Notes: a model not told the origin generated them from the letters alone. Shown: positions 1 to 9,900, numbered from the stretch's first letter. The stretch: DNA of 64,000 nt from Cellulosimicrobium cellulans (GCF_007679345.1 NZ_VEGH01000011.1:60005-124004); one strand, 5' to 3'. Numbers and translations: made by a program.

Positions 1-2
1 TG

Positions 3-215
3 TGCCTGGCGGTCGAGCCGATGATCACCCGCGGCGGCCACGCCACCGAGGTGCTCGACGACGACTGGACGGTCGTCACCGCCGACGGCTCGCGCGCCGC
101 GCACTGGGAGCACTCGGTCGCGCTGCACGAGGGCGGCATCTGGGTGCTCACGGCCGTCGACGGCGGCGCGGCGGAGCTCGCCGCGCGCGGCGTGACGGTC
201 GCCCCGCTGGGCTGA
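3..215 (+). CDS. map: Methionine aminopeptidase type I, C-terminal part (cut by window edge)
   Basis: The reading frame is open from the first base and ends at a TGA at 213-215; about 70 C-terminal residues are visible. The family removes the initiator methionine from nascent proteins in the cytosol using two metal ions. The fragment shows the VEPM segment (a metal-ligand glutamate followed by Pro-Met) and the later [18 protein letters not shown] block, which carries the last metal-ligand glutamate in HWEH. Both are hallmarks of type I enzymes. In many actinobacteria map lies just upstream of infA; here the giant surface-protein gene separates them. The 5' end is outside the window, so the start cannot be assigned. 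Confidence 0.9.
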   Translation, partial: CLAVEPMITRGGHATEVLDDDWTVVTADGSRAAHWEHSVALHEGGIWVLTAVDGGAAELAARGVTVAPLG

Positions 216-250
216 CGCCCGGGCGCGGGCGCGCGCCCGCCCGCCCTCCC

Positions 251-286
251 GAGACCCACCTCCCCGCCGCGGGGACGGTGGGTCTC
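251..286 (+). terminator. Hairpin after map
   Basis: A perfect 10-bp inverted repeat (251-260 with 277-286) encloses a further CCCC/GGGG stem. There is no U-tract, as is common for high-GC actinobacterial terminators. It lies 35 bp after the map stop. Confidence 0.7.
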
Positions 287-402
287 GTCGTACGCGGGGC
301 GTGCGACGGCCGACGGCGCCGGGCCCGTCACCCGGCCGGGGCGCCGGGCGACCCGTGCGGGTGAATCCCGTCCCCCCGGCGGGTGCTAGCACCTCACCTC
401 AA

Positions 403-448
403 AGCGGACAGACCAGGTCAGAGGGGTGCTTTCACCCCATAGCGGACT
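403..448 (+). promoter_or_regulatory. Repeat cluster in the leader of the surface-protein gene
   Basis: The 325-bp gap between map and the surface-protein gene holds no gene. Its downstream half contains the octamer-like word AGCGGAC twice in direct orientation (403-409 and 441-447, 38 bp apart). Between them is a small perfect hairpin, GGGGTG at 423-428 with CACCCC at 433-438, around a 4-base loop. The region is less GC-rich than its surroundings, as expected for a promoter or operator. No convincing -35/-10 pair was found. A regulator-binding site is an inference. Confidence 0.4.
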
Positions 449-540
449 CATGACGGGTCAGGGGACCGCCGAAGGTATGGCGTCCCCCCGCCGCGCGGCG
501 CCTGCCGCCGTGCGCCCGTGCCAGCCCCCGGGAAACCCGC

Positions 541-3500
541 ATGCCCGCATCGTCCCGCCTCCGCCTCCGCCTCCGTCGTCCCGCCGTGCTCGCGGTCGTC
601 GGCGCGCTGCTCGCGCCCCTCCTGGTGGCGACCGGCGCACCCGCGGCCGTCGCCGCCGCCGACCCGGTGCTCACCGTCACCGGCTTCTCGGTGACCTCCG
701 GGGCCACCGCGCAGGCGGCCCCGCCCGCCGACCCCGGGTACGGGTTCGACGCGGCGTACACCGCGAGCCCCGCGGCCGGGACGGTGAGCAGCACCCTGGG
801 CTACCGGTGCGCGGGCGACGAGTCGTCCTGCGAGCACGCGACGATGGACGTGGCGCTCGACGCGCTCCGGCTGACCCAGGCGCTCGACGTCTCCGGCCTG
901 GGCGCGACGGTGCAGTACTGGGCCGACGCCGTCGGCGGCACCGCGACCGCCGACTACGCGGCCGCGGCCGCGTTCTCCGTGCGGTTCACCAGCACCACCT
1001 CGGACGGGCTCACCGGCCTGCAGTCGGGCGTCAGCGGGGACCTGCGCCTGTCGACCCGCCTGGTCACCCCGAACGGGGGCGGCACGCAGACCGGGACGAT
1101 CACCGCCACGCCGACGGCCACGGGCGGCGTCGGCACCAAGGGCCGGGTGCGGATCACCGGCGACTTCCCGGTGAACCTGGCCACCAGCACGCAGGTCGCG
1201 TGGTCCCGCGAGGGCTGGCTCTCCGGCGTGGAGGACGGCGCCGACACCCCGACGAACTCCGCAGCCGTCACCGGCACGCTCACCGGCGACCCGGCGGAGA
1301 GCCTCACGCTCACCTGGGGCGGCAGCAACCCCGCGACCGCTCCCGCCGCCGGCACCGTCGGGATGCTCACCGACCTGACCGGCCTCGCGATCACGACCTG
1401 GCCGGCCGGCGCCGCGACCGCCGCCGTCACCGGGTGGACCTGGACGGGTTCGGGCAACCCCGTGCGGGTCACGATCGGCACCGCGACGGGGGCGGACGCC
1501 GCCGCGGACCTCCTCGCCGGGCTCGACGCGACCACGCGGTCCCGCCTGACCGGCCTGCAGGTCGTGTTCGCGGCGGCGACCGGAGGCCTCGTCGCCTCCG
1601 GCTCGCCCGCCACGCTGCGGGTCGACGTGCGCGAGCACCTGAGCCAGGACGCGACGCCCGTCGCGCGGACGGGGGCCACGGCCGACTACGTCACCGCGGG
1701 CGCCGCGACCTTCTCCGTCGCCTCCGACATGAACACCCTCACCGTGACGGGCACCGCCACCACGCGGGCCGTGCGCGGCGCCACCACCTCCGCGACCACC
1801 ACCGACACCCGCGGCTTCCGGATCTACGACCCGCGCGCCTACGCGGGCTCCGCGACCGCGCTCGTCGGCCTGAGCACGCCGGTGTACGGCGGCGGCTTCG
1901 TGCGCGGCACCGCGGCCGGCACCAACTGGTCGCGCCGCGCCGTGGACGCCCTCGTCGTCGAGGTCCCGGCCACCGCCGCGCAGGTCTCCGCCACGAACGC
2001 GGCCCTCGACCCGGACCTCCCGGCCCTGGCCAACCCGCTCGGGGCCGGCCTCGCCTTCGCCGGCTTCGGTGCCGCGCGCGGCACCGCCCCCGGCCGCACC
2101 GACAGCGCGGACGGCTCCGGCGTCGCAGTGCAGGGCCTCACCGGCCCCGCGCGTCTCGAGCTGACCGTGCTCGCCGGCGGGACCGAGCACACCGTCGACC
2201 TCGACGCGACCGCGCCCGCGGTCCCGACCGACCCGGCGGCGTTCGGCCTCGCGTCCTGGTCCGAGGTCACCGGGTTCCGCGCGACGGTGCACGGCGCCGG
2301 CTCGGCGGTGCCGATGGGCGCCTCGGTCACCCTGCCGTACCTCGCGCGCACCGCGACGTCGAGCACCGCCGCGACGTACGCCGTGCACACCGTCGCCACC
2401 ACCCGCCTCGGCACCGACACCTCCGCCGTCGCGCCGCGCACCCAGGCGAGCGGCAACCGTCCCGTCACCGCGGCGACCGTCTCCGTCGCCGTCCCGACCG
2501 TCGACGTCGCGGGCGCCAAGTACGTCGCCGAGCCATACGTGACCCGCACCGCGGGCGCGACGGTCAACGCCGTGCTGGAGGCGACCGCCCGGCCGCTCAG
2601 CGGCGGGAGCGGCCACCTGCCCGACACGCTGACCCTCGAGGACAGCGCCGCGTCGCGCACCGTCGCGGGCGGCGGCACCTCCGGCGTCGCGTGGTGGACC
2701 GCGTTCGCGCCCACCTCCGTCGACGCCACCGTGCCCGCGGGCGGGTCCGCGCAGCTGCAGTACGCCACCGTGGACGGCGAGTGGGTCGACTACACCGGCT
2801 CCACCGCCGCGCTCGGGGACACCTCGGCGTGGCGGGGCGTCCGGGTCGTCGTCACGCGTCCCGGGGGCGGGACGTTCGCCAACGGCGACCGCGCGCGCGT
2901 CCGCGTCACCTTCGCACTCCGGTCCGGTGTCACCGCCGGCGCCTGGGCGGACGGCACCGACCGCACCAACGTCGCCCAGATCACCTCGTCCGCGGCCATC
3001 GAGGGCTTCGTCGTCACCAGCGCGGTCCGCCGCGTCTCCGACACGGTGCAGATGCTCGGCGGCACCGGCACGGGCGGCTACCCGGCCCTGGTCAAGACGA
3101 TGGACAACCGCGACCGGACCGAGGGCAACGGCGACGCCACCACCGCGACGCTCACCTGGGGCACCGGCGGCGAGGACCTGTCGAGCGTGACGGTCACCGA
3201 CGCGAACGGCGTCACGGGGGCGCAGCAGGACCCGACGACGGGTCCGGCAGGCAGCTTCTACGACACGTTCGACCTGTCCGGCGTCCAGCCGATCACCTCG
3301 GGCGCGGCCGCCTCGGGCGTCTACGACCCGTACCTCGTGTTCGACCGGGTCACCGACGTGCGGGTGTTCGACGTCGTGGACGGCCGCTGGGAGTCGCTCG
3401 CGACCCGCGTCTGGACCGGCTCGGCCTGGGCCGACCGGACGAACCCGGCCGCGGCCCGGTCGGACGTCGCGTTCGGCGGGGCCGCCACACAGGGCGCGTT

Positions 3501-6500
3501 CCCGTACGCCGGCGCGTTCCCGGGCGTGGCCGTGCAGTCGGCGAGCCTGCGGGCCCGCATCGGCGGCGTGCAGCTCGTGTACGCCGCGCGCCCGGACTCC
3601 GAGCGCCAGGCGCTCGCCGCCTCCGACTGGCGCCGCGGCCTGCTCGGCACGCTGACCACCGGCGCGGTCGCGACGACCGACGCCCCGGCGCGCAAGGTCG
3701 CGCTCACCTTCGCGCTGCGGGACACCTCCCGCGCGACGGGAGAGCCGGTCAACGACGCCTACACCTACACCGGCTCCGCGCCCGGCGCGGTCGAGAACTC
3801 CGGCGCCGTGACCGGGACCGCGGCGTCCGACGGCTCGGCCGTGGACCTCGGCGGCCCGGTGAACCCGGTGGGCGAGCGCACCGTGACGGTCCAGCCCGCG
3901 TCGCTCGGCGCCACCGCCACGAAGACCTGGCTCCGGGACGCCAACGGCAGCCCGCTGACCGGCAGCAGCAACCTGCACGACCTCGCGCTGCCCGTCGACC
4001 CGTCCACCGCACCCGCCTCCGCGTGGCCCACCGCCACCCTGACCGCGACCGCCGCCAGCGCCTCCGGGACCCGCGTCGACCAGCTCGTCCTGACCGAGCC
4101 GCGCGGCATCGACACCGCCACCTCGATCGACGCCGACGCGCCGTTCGCGGCCTTCGCGGTCACCGACGTCCGCGAGCTCACCGACGCGTCCGGCCTGCCG
4201 GGCGCCTCCGCGGTCGAGGTCGTCGTCTACGAGCGGGCCGCCGACGGCGGCGTCAGCCACCGGACCGTCCCGCGCGCCGAGCTGCTCGACGCCGACGAGG
4301 CCGCGCTGGCCGACGTCGTGGGCGTGCAGGTCCGGTACACCGGCCGCATCGCCTGGACGAACCAGGCCCGCCTCGTGCTCGGCACCCGCCTGCTGGCGCA
4401 CAACCGCGTGACCGGCGACGCCCCCGAGGCCGGCGTGGGCGACGACGTGGCCGAGGTCGCCAACGTCGCCGAGGCCCGCGTCACCGACGCGCGCGTCTGC
4501 GCGGACGAGACCCGCGGGATGTCCCGCACCCCCACCTGCGCGCCGGGCACCGCCGACGGCACCGCCCGCGACGCCGTCCGCCTGCGGGGCGCCCAGCTCG
4601 AGGCGTTCCCGACGGTGACGGTCTCGCCCGTCGACGTGCAGCGCGACGCGGCCGCGCCCGCGGTCACCAGCACGCTGTCCGTGCAGAACTTCGGCCTCAC
4701 CCCGGCCGACCAGCTGCTGCTCACCGACGCGGACCCGCGGTTCTTCAACGCGGTCGGCCTCCAGACGGTGGCCGTGCAGTCCGTGCCGTCCGGCGTCGAG
4801 CGCGCCGAGCTCGAGGTCCTCGTCGCCGGCGCCGACCTCGACGTCGCCGCCGACGGCAGCTACGCCGGCACGCAGAACTGGCAGGGCTGGGACGCCGTGG
4901 TGCCGACGGGGACGTTCGACCTCGCCGCCCTCGCGTCGCAGCACGGCGTCCAGGCGGCGGACGTCATCGGCGTCCGGGTGCGGTTCCTCGACACCGACGG
5001 CTCGACCATCCCCGCGCCCGGCCAGGGCTACGGCCGCGTCGTGCTCGACGGCACGCTCCGCGAGGAGCTCCGCACCGGGGGCCTGCCCAGCGCCGTCGGC
5101 GCGGACGGCTGGCAGTACCAGGGCCGGGCCGAGCTGACCGCGAACCCGGGCGAGAGCGCGCGGGGCGCGATCAGCAACTCCGTCACCGCCCAGGCCCTGC
5201 GCGCCGACCTCGGCTCGCAGGCGCAGACCGCCGGCCCCGTCGGCACCACCGTGCACGCGGGCGCCGCCACGATCCGCGTGCAGAAGGCCGAGCTCGACGC
5301 CGCGTCCCGCGCTCCCGGCGACTACGTCCGGTACCGGATCGCGGTCACCAACACCGCCAGCGGCACGAACGCCGCCGACCTCACCGGCCTGGTCGTCACC
5401 GACCGGCTGCCCGAGGACGGCTCGCTCGGCTACGGCACCGCGCCCGAGGGCCAGACCCCGGTGGTCGTCCAGGCCGCCGGCGGCGGCGCCAACCCGCTCG
5501 GCGACCCCGAGGTCGTCGAGCGCGACGGTCTGCTGACCGTGACGTTCCCGGCCGACAGCCGGCTCGCCCCCGGCGCGGGCGTCGAGGTCCTGGTCTGGCT
5601 GCGCATCGCGACCGACCTGTCGACGACGTCCATCGTCAACACGGCCACCGCCGCGTCCGCGACCCGCCCGGTGCAGGCCGCGCCCACCGGCAACGACGGC
5701 GGCACCGCCTGCGCGCCCGGCAGCTACGACGCGGCCACCGCGTCCTGCCTCGCCCGCGCCGGGGCCGTCACCATCGGCGGCGCCAACGTCTACGTCTCCG
5801 AGGAGTGGGTCCGCGACGCCGCCGGCACCCAGGGCGCCGTCCGCACCACCCCGGCGCGCGCCGGCCAGTCCGCCGACTGCGCCCCGCGGGGCACCGGCGC
5901 CACCGACCGCGACTGGTACCGCTTCCCGTGCTCCGTCGTGACCACCGCCGGCTCGACGACGCAGTGGCAGGTGCAGGTGACCAGCCGCGCCACGATCTCC
6001 ACCGACCGGCTCGAGATGATCTCCATGCTCCCGACCACCGGCGACTACCCGGCGATGGACGGCAGCGCGAGCGGCGCCCGCGGCAGCCGGTGGCGTCCGG
6101 TGTGGGACGGCGTCGTGCCGACCCTCGTCGGCGCTGCGGGCCTCCCGGCGGGGGCCACCGTCGCGGTGTACACCACCACGGCGGACTACCGGCAGGGCGG
6201 CCTCGCGCCCAGCCCGGCGTTCGACCCGGTGCCCGGCACCTGGAGCGCCACCGCGCTGACCCCGGGCCAGCAGGTGCCCGCCGCGCAGGCCGCGCGGGTG
6301 ACGGGCCTGAAGTTCGTCGTCGCCTTCGCCCCGGCCGACCGGTTCTCCTCCGGTGAGTCCGTCCGCGTCCAGTGGGCCATGCGCACGCCGCTGTCCGGTG
6401 CGCCCGTCGCCGCCGACACCTGGAGCTCGTTCGCGTTCCGCGTGCCGTCCGACGACGCCGCCGGCCGGCCTGCGGACGTCACCTCCGTGCCGCTGAAGGC

Positions 6501-9168
6501 CGGAGCGCGGTACGCCCTGGCCGCCGCGGGCGCCGACCCGCTCGTGGCCGTCGGCGACCGCGTGTGGCTGGACACCGACCGGGACGGCCGGCAGTCCGCC
6601 GACACGTCTGCCGAGCCCGGGGTCGCCGGCGTGGCGGTCGACGTGTTCGCCGTCTCCGGCGGCACGACGACGTATGTCGCCTCGGCCGTCACCGACGCCG
6701 CGGGGGACTGGCTCGTCGACGGCCTGCCCGCCGGGACCTACGACATCGGGTACACGCTGCCCGCCGCGCTCGCCGCGCAGTACCGGTACACCGCGGCCGG
6801 CGCGGGCACCGACGACACCGTCGACTCCGACGCCGTCGTCGACCCGGGCGCGCCCGCCTCCGCCGTGGACGCGGGCGTGGTGCTCGGCGCCGGCGGCGCC
6901 GAGACGACCGCGGTCGGGTCCATGCCGCAGGCGTGGCAGGACGCGCACCCCGGCCTGGCCGCCACCCAGGTGGACGTGTCGCACGACGCCGGTCTGCAGT
7001 GGCGGCCGCTGGCCGTCGGCGACCGGGTCTGGTTCGACGCCGACCGCGACGGACGCCAGGGTGCGGCCGAGCTGCCCGTCGAGGGCGCGACCGTGCGCCT
7101 GCTCGGGGCCGACGACGCCGTGCTCGCGACCACCGTCACCGGCGCGGACGGCGGGTACGTCGTCGACGGGCTCGACCCCGGGACCTACCGGGTGGAGATC
7201 GAGCTGCCCGCAGCCCTCGCGCAGCGGTGGACCTTCACCTCCGCGCTGGTCGGGGACACCGCCGGCGACTCCGACGTGCTCGCCGTCGCGCCCCGCCTCG
7301 GCCGCACCGCGCCGTTCACGCTGGCGCCCGGCGCACCCGGGCTGGCCGTCGTCTCCGACCTCGCCGGTGACCCGGTCTGGTCCGGTGCCGACGCCGACTA
7401 CGCCGACCCGACGCGCGACGCGGGCCTGGCCGAGCGGCCCGTGCGGGTCGGCGACCGGGTGTGGGTCGACCTCGACGCCGACGGCGTGCAGGACGCCGGC
7501 GAGCCCGGCCTGGCCGGCGTCGTCCTCACCCTCACCGACGGCGCCGGGAACCCGGTCACCGATGCGGCCGGCGCGGCCGTCGGGCCGGTCACCACGGACG
7601 CCGACGGCGCGTACGCCTTCACCGGCCTGCTGCCCGGCGGGTACACCGTCACGGTCGACGAGATCGCCTCCGCGGCCGCCCTCGCGCCGTACCGCCCGAC
7701 CGTCACCGGGTCCGGCGACGCCGCGACCGACTCGTCCGCGGGCTCGGCCACCACGGCCGTCCCGCTGGTGGGCGGCGAGGCCGACGACACGCTCGACTTC
7801 GGCTTCCGGCCGCTGTGGGCGCTGGGCGACCGCGTGTGGCTCGACGCCGACCGCGACGGCGTGCAGGACGCCGGCGAGCCGTCGTTCCCGGGCGTGACCG
7901 TGCGGCTGCTCGACGCGTCCGACACCGAGGTCGCCAGCACCGTGACCGACGCCGGCGGCCGCTGGCTGTTCGACCTCCTCGAGCCCGGCAGCTACCGCGT
8001 CGAGCTCGCGCTGCCCGCGGCGGACGCCGCCCGGTACGCCTGGACGACGGCGCGCTCGGCCGCGGCCCCGCGCGCCGACGCCGACTCCGACGTCGAGGAG
8101 ACCGCCCCCGGCGTCGCCCGGACCCCGGCGATCACCGTCGGCCCGGACACCCCCGGGGTGCGCGCCGCCACGGCCGCGGACGGGCTGACCGCCGCGTACG
8201 TCGACGACACCTGGGACGCGGGTCTCGTCGAGCGGCCCGTGACGGTGGGCGACCTCGTCTGGTTCGACGCGGACGGCGACGGCGTGCAGGACGCGGGGGA
8301 GCGGGGCCTGCCCGGCGTCGTCGTGGAGCTGCGGACGCCGGACGGGCGTCCCGTGGTCGACGCGGCCGGCGCGCCCGTCGGCCCTGCCACGACCGACGCC
8401 GGCGGCGCGTACGCCTTCCCCGGGCTGCTGCCCGGGGAGTACGTCGTGCGCATCGACCGCCTCGCGTCCGCCGCGGTGCTGGCCGGCTACGCGCCGACCC
8501 TCGCGGGCGCCGGCGGGGACCGCGGGCTCGACTCCGCCACCTGGTCCGCGGCCTCCCTGGTCCTCGTGGGCGGCGAGTCCGACCTGACGCTGGACTTCGG
8601 CGTGGTGCTCGCGGACGACGTGCAGCTCGCGCTGCGCAAGGTCCCGGTCGCCCGGACGGCGGACAGCATCACCTGGGACGTCACCGTCATGTCCACCGGC
8701 ACCCAGGACGCCTACGCGGGCTTCACCGTGGTCGACGCCCTGCCCGGCGCGCTGACCTTCCGGTCGGCCTCCGGCACCGGGTTCGCCTGCGCCGCGGTCG
8801 ATCGCGTCGTCACCTGCGACCACGACGGCTCGCTGCCGGCGGGGGAGTCCGCCACCGTGCGCATCGTCACCGGCCTGACCGCGGCCGGCGCCGACGTCAC
8901 CAACACGGCGACCGTCTCCGTCGAGGGACGCGGCTACCTGTTCGAGGTGCTGGCCGCCGAGGACGTGGCGTGGAGCGAGCCCGTCGAGCGCACCGACGGC
9001 GTGACCGTCACCGCGCCCGGCGGCGGCCTGGCGACCACCGGGTCCGACGCGGCGTGGCCGCTCGTGGCGGCGGGCGCCCTGCTCGCGCTCGGCGCGGCCC
9101 TGCTGGCGATCGCCTCGCGGCGCCCCGTGCGTCGCGTGCGGGCAGCGGGGAGCCGGCACCGGGCGTGA
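541..9168 (+). CDS. Giant LATTG-anchored surface protein with SdrD-B-like repeats
   Basis: This 2,875-residue protein starts with an Arg-rich n-region, a hydrophobic core and an AVAA|ADP-like signal-peptidase site near residue 40. It ends with LATTG (residues 2830-2834), a membrane segment (about 2839-2859) and an Arg-rich tail. That arrangement is a sortase signal; the LAxTG form is typical of class E sortases in high-GC actinobacteria. About 2,000 residues of Thr/Ala/Gly-rich beta-type modules follow the signal peptide, with a DUF11-like stretch near 1580-1710. Five SdrD-B-like domains run from about 2004 to 2690, each opening VGDxVWxDxDxDG, and a second DUF11-like domain covers about 2691-2800. 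SdrD-B domains are calcium-binding stalks in staphylococcal adhesins, so an adhesive or structural cell-wall role is inferred. No sortase gene is in the window. The ATG at 541 is favoured by the signal peptide right behind it; the ribosome-binding site is weak. Confidence 0.88.
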   Translation: MPASSRLRLRLRRPAVLAVVGALLAPLLVATGAPAAVAAADPVLTVTGFSVTSGATAQAAPPADPGYGFDAAYTASPAAGTVSSTLGYRCAGDESSCEHATMDVALDALRLTQALDVSGLGATVQYWADAVGGTATADYAAAAAFSVRFTSTTSDGLTGLQSGVSGDLRLSTRLVTPNGGGTQTGTITATPTATGGVGTKGRVRITGDFPVNLATSTQVAWSREGWLSGVEDGADTPTNSAAVTGTLTGDPAESLTLTWGGSNPATAPAAGTVGMLTDLTGLAITTWPAGAATAAVTGWTWTGSGNPVRVTIGTATGADAAADLLAGLDATTRSRLTGLQVVFAAATGGLVASGSPATLRVDVREHLSQDATPVARTGATADYVTAGAATFSVASDMNTLTVTGTATTRAVRGATTSATTTDTRGFRIYDPRAYAGSATALVGLSTPVYGGGFVRGTAAGTNWSRRAVDALVVEVPATAAQVSATNAALDPDLPALANPLGAGLAFAGFGAARGTAPGRTDSADGSGVAVQGLTGPARLELTVLAGGTEHTVDLDATAPAVPTDPAAFGLASWSEVTGFRATVHGAGSAVPMGASVTLPYLARTATSSTAATYAVHTVATTRLGTDTSAVAPRTQASGNRPVTAATVSVAVPTVDVAGAKYVAEPYVTRTAGATVNAVLEATARPLSGGSGHLPDTLTLEDSAASRTVAGGGTSGVAWWTAFAPTSVDATVPAGGSAQLQYATVDGEWVDYTGSTAALGDTSAWRGVRVVVTRPGGGTFANGDRARVRVTFALRSGVTAGAWADGTDRTNVAQITSSAAIEGFVVTSAVRRVSDTVQMLGGTGTGGYPALVKTMDNRDRTEGNGDATTATLTWGTGGEDLSSVTVTDANGVTGAQQDPTTGPAGSFYDTFDLSGVQPITSGAAASGVYDPYLVFDRVTDVRVFDVVDGRWESLATRVWTGSAWADRTNPAAARSDVAFGGAATQGAFPYAGAFPGVAVQSASLRARIGGVQLVYAARPDSERQALAASDWRRGLLGTLTTGAVATTDAPARKVALTFALRDTSRATGEPVNDAYTYTGSAPGAVENSGAVTGTAASDGSAVDLGGPVNPVGERTVTVQPASLGATATKTWLRDANGSPLTGSSNLHDLALPVDPSTAPASAWPTATLTATAASASGTRVDQLVLTEPRGIDTATSIDADAPFAAFAVTDVRELTDASGLPGASAVEVVVYERAADGGVSHRTVPRAELLDADEAALADVVGVQVRYTGRIAWTNQARLVLGTRLLAHNRVTGDAPEAGVGDDVAEVANVAEARVTDARVCADETRGMSRTPTCAPGTADGTARDAVRLRGAQLEAFPTVTVSPVDVQRDAAAPAVTSTLSVQNFGLTPADQLLLTDADPRFFNAVGLQTVAVQSVPSGVERAELEVLVAGADLDVAADGSYAGTQNWQGWDAVVPTGTFDLAALASQHGVQAADVIGVRVRFLDTDGSTIPAPGQGYGRVVLDGTLREELRTGGLPSAVGADGWQYQGRAELTANPGESARGAISNSVTAQALRADLGSQAQTAGPVGTTVHAGAATIRVQKAELDAASRAPGDYVRYRIAVTNTASGTNAADLTGLVVTDRLPEDGSLGYGTAPEGQTPVVVQAAGGGANPLGDPEVVERDGLLTVTFPADSRLAPGAGVEVLVWLRIATDLSTTSIVNTATAASATRPVQAAPTGNDGGTACAPGSYDAATASCLARAGAVTIGGANVYVSEEWVRDAAGTQGAVRTTPARAGQSADCAPRGTGATDRDWYRFPCSVVTTAGSTTQWQVQVTSRATISTDRLEMISMLPTTGDYPAMDGSASGARGSRWRPVWDGVVPTLVGAAGLPAGATVAVYTTTADYRQGGLAPSPAFDPVPGTWSATALTPGQQVPAAQAARVTGLKFVVAFAPADRFSSGESVRVQWAMRTPLSGAPVAADTWSSFAFRVPSDDAAGRPADVTSVPLKAGARYALAAAGADPLVAVGDRVWLDTDRDGRQSADTSAEPGVAGVAVDVFAVSGGTTTYVASAVTDAAGDWLVDGLPAGTYDIGYTLPAALAAQYRYTAAGAGTDDTVDSDAVVDPGAPASAVDAGVVLGAGGAETTAVGSMPQAWQDAHPGLAATQVDVSHDAGLQWRPLAVGDRVWFDADRDGRQGAAELPVEGATVRLLGADDAVLATTVTGADGGYVVDGLDPGTYRVEIELPAALAQRWTFTSALVGDTAGDSDVLAVAPRLGRTAPFTLAPGAPGLAVVSDLAGDPVWSGADADYADPTRDAGLAERPVRVGDRVWVDLDADGVQDAGEPGLAGVVLTLTDGAGNPVTDAAGAAVGPVTTDADGAYAFTGLLPGGYTVTVDEIASAAALAPYRPTVTGSGDAATDSSAGSATTAVPLVGGEADDTLDFGFRPLWALGDRVWLDADRDGVQDAGEPSFPGVTVRLLDASDTEVASTVTDAGGRWLFDLLEPGSYRVELALPAADAARYAWTTARSAAAPRADADSDVEETAPGVARTPAITVGPDTPGVRAATAADGLTAAYVDDTWDAGLVERPVTVGDLVWFDADGDGVQDAGERGLPGVVVELRTPDGRPVVDAAGAPVGPATTDAGGAYAFPGLLPGEYVVRIDRLASAAVLAGYAPTLAGAGGDRGLDSATWSAASLVLVGGESDLTLDFGVVLADDVQLALRKVPVARTADSITWDVTVMSTGTQDAYAGFTVVDALPGALTFRSASGTGFACAAVDRVVTCDHDGSLPAGESATVRIVTGLTAAGADVTNTATVSVEGRGYLFEVLAAEDVAWSEPVERTDGVTVTAPGGGLATTGSDAAWPLVAAGALLALGAALLAIASRRPVRRVRAAGSRHRA
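6550..8610 (+). repeat. Five in-gene SdrD-B-like coding repeats
   Basis: Units begin near 6550, 7015, 7447, 7823 and 8244. Each opens with the codons for (V/L)GDxVW(L/F/V)D followed by an Asp-rich DxDxDG segment, and each contains a later Y-x-V/F-x-G-L-x-P-G-x-Y turn. Units 1, 2 and 4 are alike (TVRLLGAD type) and units 3 and 5 are alike (PVxDAAGAPVGP type), so the array looks like an alternating A/B pattern produced by duplication of a two-domain block. Confidence 0.85.
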
Positions 9169-9186
9169 CGGCGGCGGCGGGGCGGA

Positions 9187-9262
9187 CCGCCGAGCGCGGC
9201 GGATGCCAGCCAGCGCGGTGGCTCCGGCTGCCGCGCTCGGCGGGGGCTGCCGCGCTCGGCGG
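9187..9262 (+). terminator. Terminator of the surface-protein gene with a duplicated right arm
   Basis: The 14-nt arm at 9187-9200 pairs perfectly with 9230-9243. The 19-bp unit containing that right arm is repeated in tandem (9226-9244 and 9245-9263), so the left arm has two equivalent partners. It lies 18 bp after the stop codon at 9168. The rest of the 436-bp gap up to infA holds the infA promoter and leader. Confidence 0.6.
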
Positions 9263-9380
9263 GCCGCGGTGGGGGACGGGTGGGTGCGGGTGCTGGCGTG
9301 CGCGGGAAGAAGCCGCGTGGCGGGGGCGTTGACCCGTCGTGCCCGGCACCGGCGCGTCCGCTTGACGGAGCCGCACCGCG

Positions 9381-9410
9381 TTTCCCCGAGAGCGCCCGAT
9401 GGCGTATGAT
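9381..9410 (+). promoter_or_regulatory. Putative promoter of the alpha (infA) operon
   Basis: A good -10 box TATGAT (9405-9410) lies 18 bp after a weak -35 TTTCCC (9381-9386). This leaves a leader of roughly 190 nt before infA. A TTGACG at 9362-9367 is too far upstream to serve this -10 box. The surrounding GC-rich gap contains no credible gene. Confidence 0.5.
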
Positions 9411-9604
9411 CGTCCGTTGGGTGTGCGCCCTCGCGCTGTCGCACGTCCCGCCCGAGCCGACCGCACCGCGGTCGCGCGCGTGCGGGCCGGTCGCCGGACG
9501 TCAGGACCAGGGCACGTCCACCACGTCCGCACCGGACCCACCGGCACCGCCGGGGGGAGACGACGGCGTGGACAGGCAGTTCAGGACAAGAGTTAGCGGA
9601 GGAC

Positions 9605-9826
9605 ATGGCGAAGAAGGACGGTGTCATCGAGATCGAGGGCAGCGTGATCGAGGCTCTCCCCAACGCGATGTTCCGCGTGGAGCTGACCAACGGTCACAAG
9701 GTGCTCGCCCACATCTCGGGCAAGATGCGCCAGCACTACATCCGGATCCTCCCGGAGGACCGGGTGGTGGTCGAGCTGAGCCCGTACGACCTGTCCCGCG
9801 GGCGCATCGTCTACCGCTACAAGTAA
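9605..9826 (+). CDS. infA: Translation initiation factor IF-1
   Basis: The 73-residue product begins [20 protein letters not shown] and forms a single S1/OB-fold. It is the normal length and pattern for IF-1, which binds the ribosomal A site during initiation. A GCGGAGG-type ribosome-binding site sits 6-7 bases before the ATG. It is the first gene of the alpha operon, followed 74 bp later by rpmJ, the usual bacterial order. Confidence 0.98.
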   Translation: MAKKDGVIEIEGSVIEALPNAMFRVELTNGHKVLAHISGKMRQHYIRILPEDRVVVELSPYDLSRGRIVYRYK

Positions 9827-9900
9827 CCGACCGAACGAGCATCGCCGTCGGCCTGCGTCCCGCGAGGGACCACGGCGCATCGGCGGCGGAGGAACAGGCC

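Noticed and set aside
426..6356. Plus-strand open frame in another phase of the surface-protein gene
   Set aside because: Arg/Pro-rich translation typical of a shifted high-GC frame; no start context.
448..9690. Minus-strand open frame of over 3,000 codons opposite the surface-protein gene
   Set aside because: Stops are rare in this frame because of extreme GC content. The translation is Arg/Gly/His-rich without domains, while the plus-strand frame has a signal peptide, repeats and a sortase signal.
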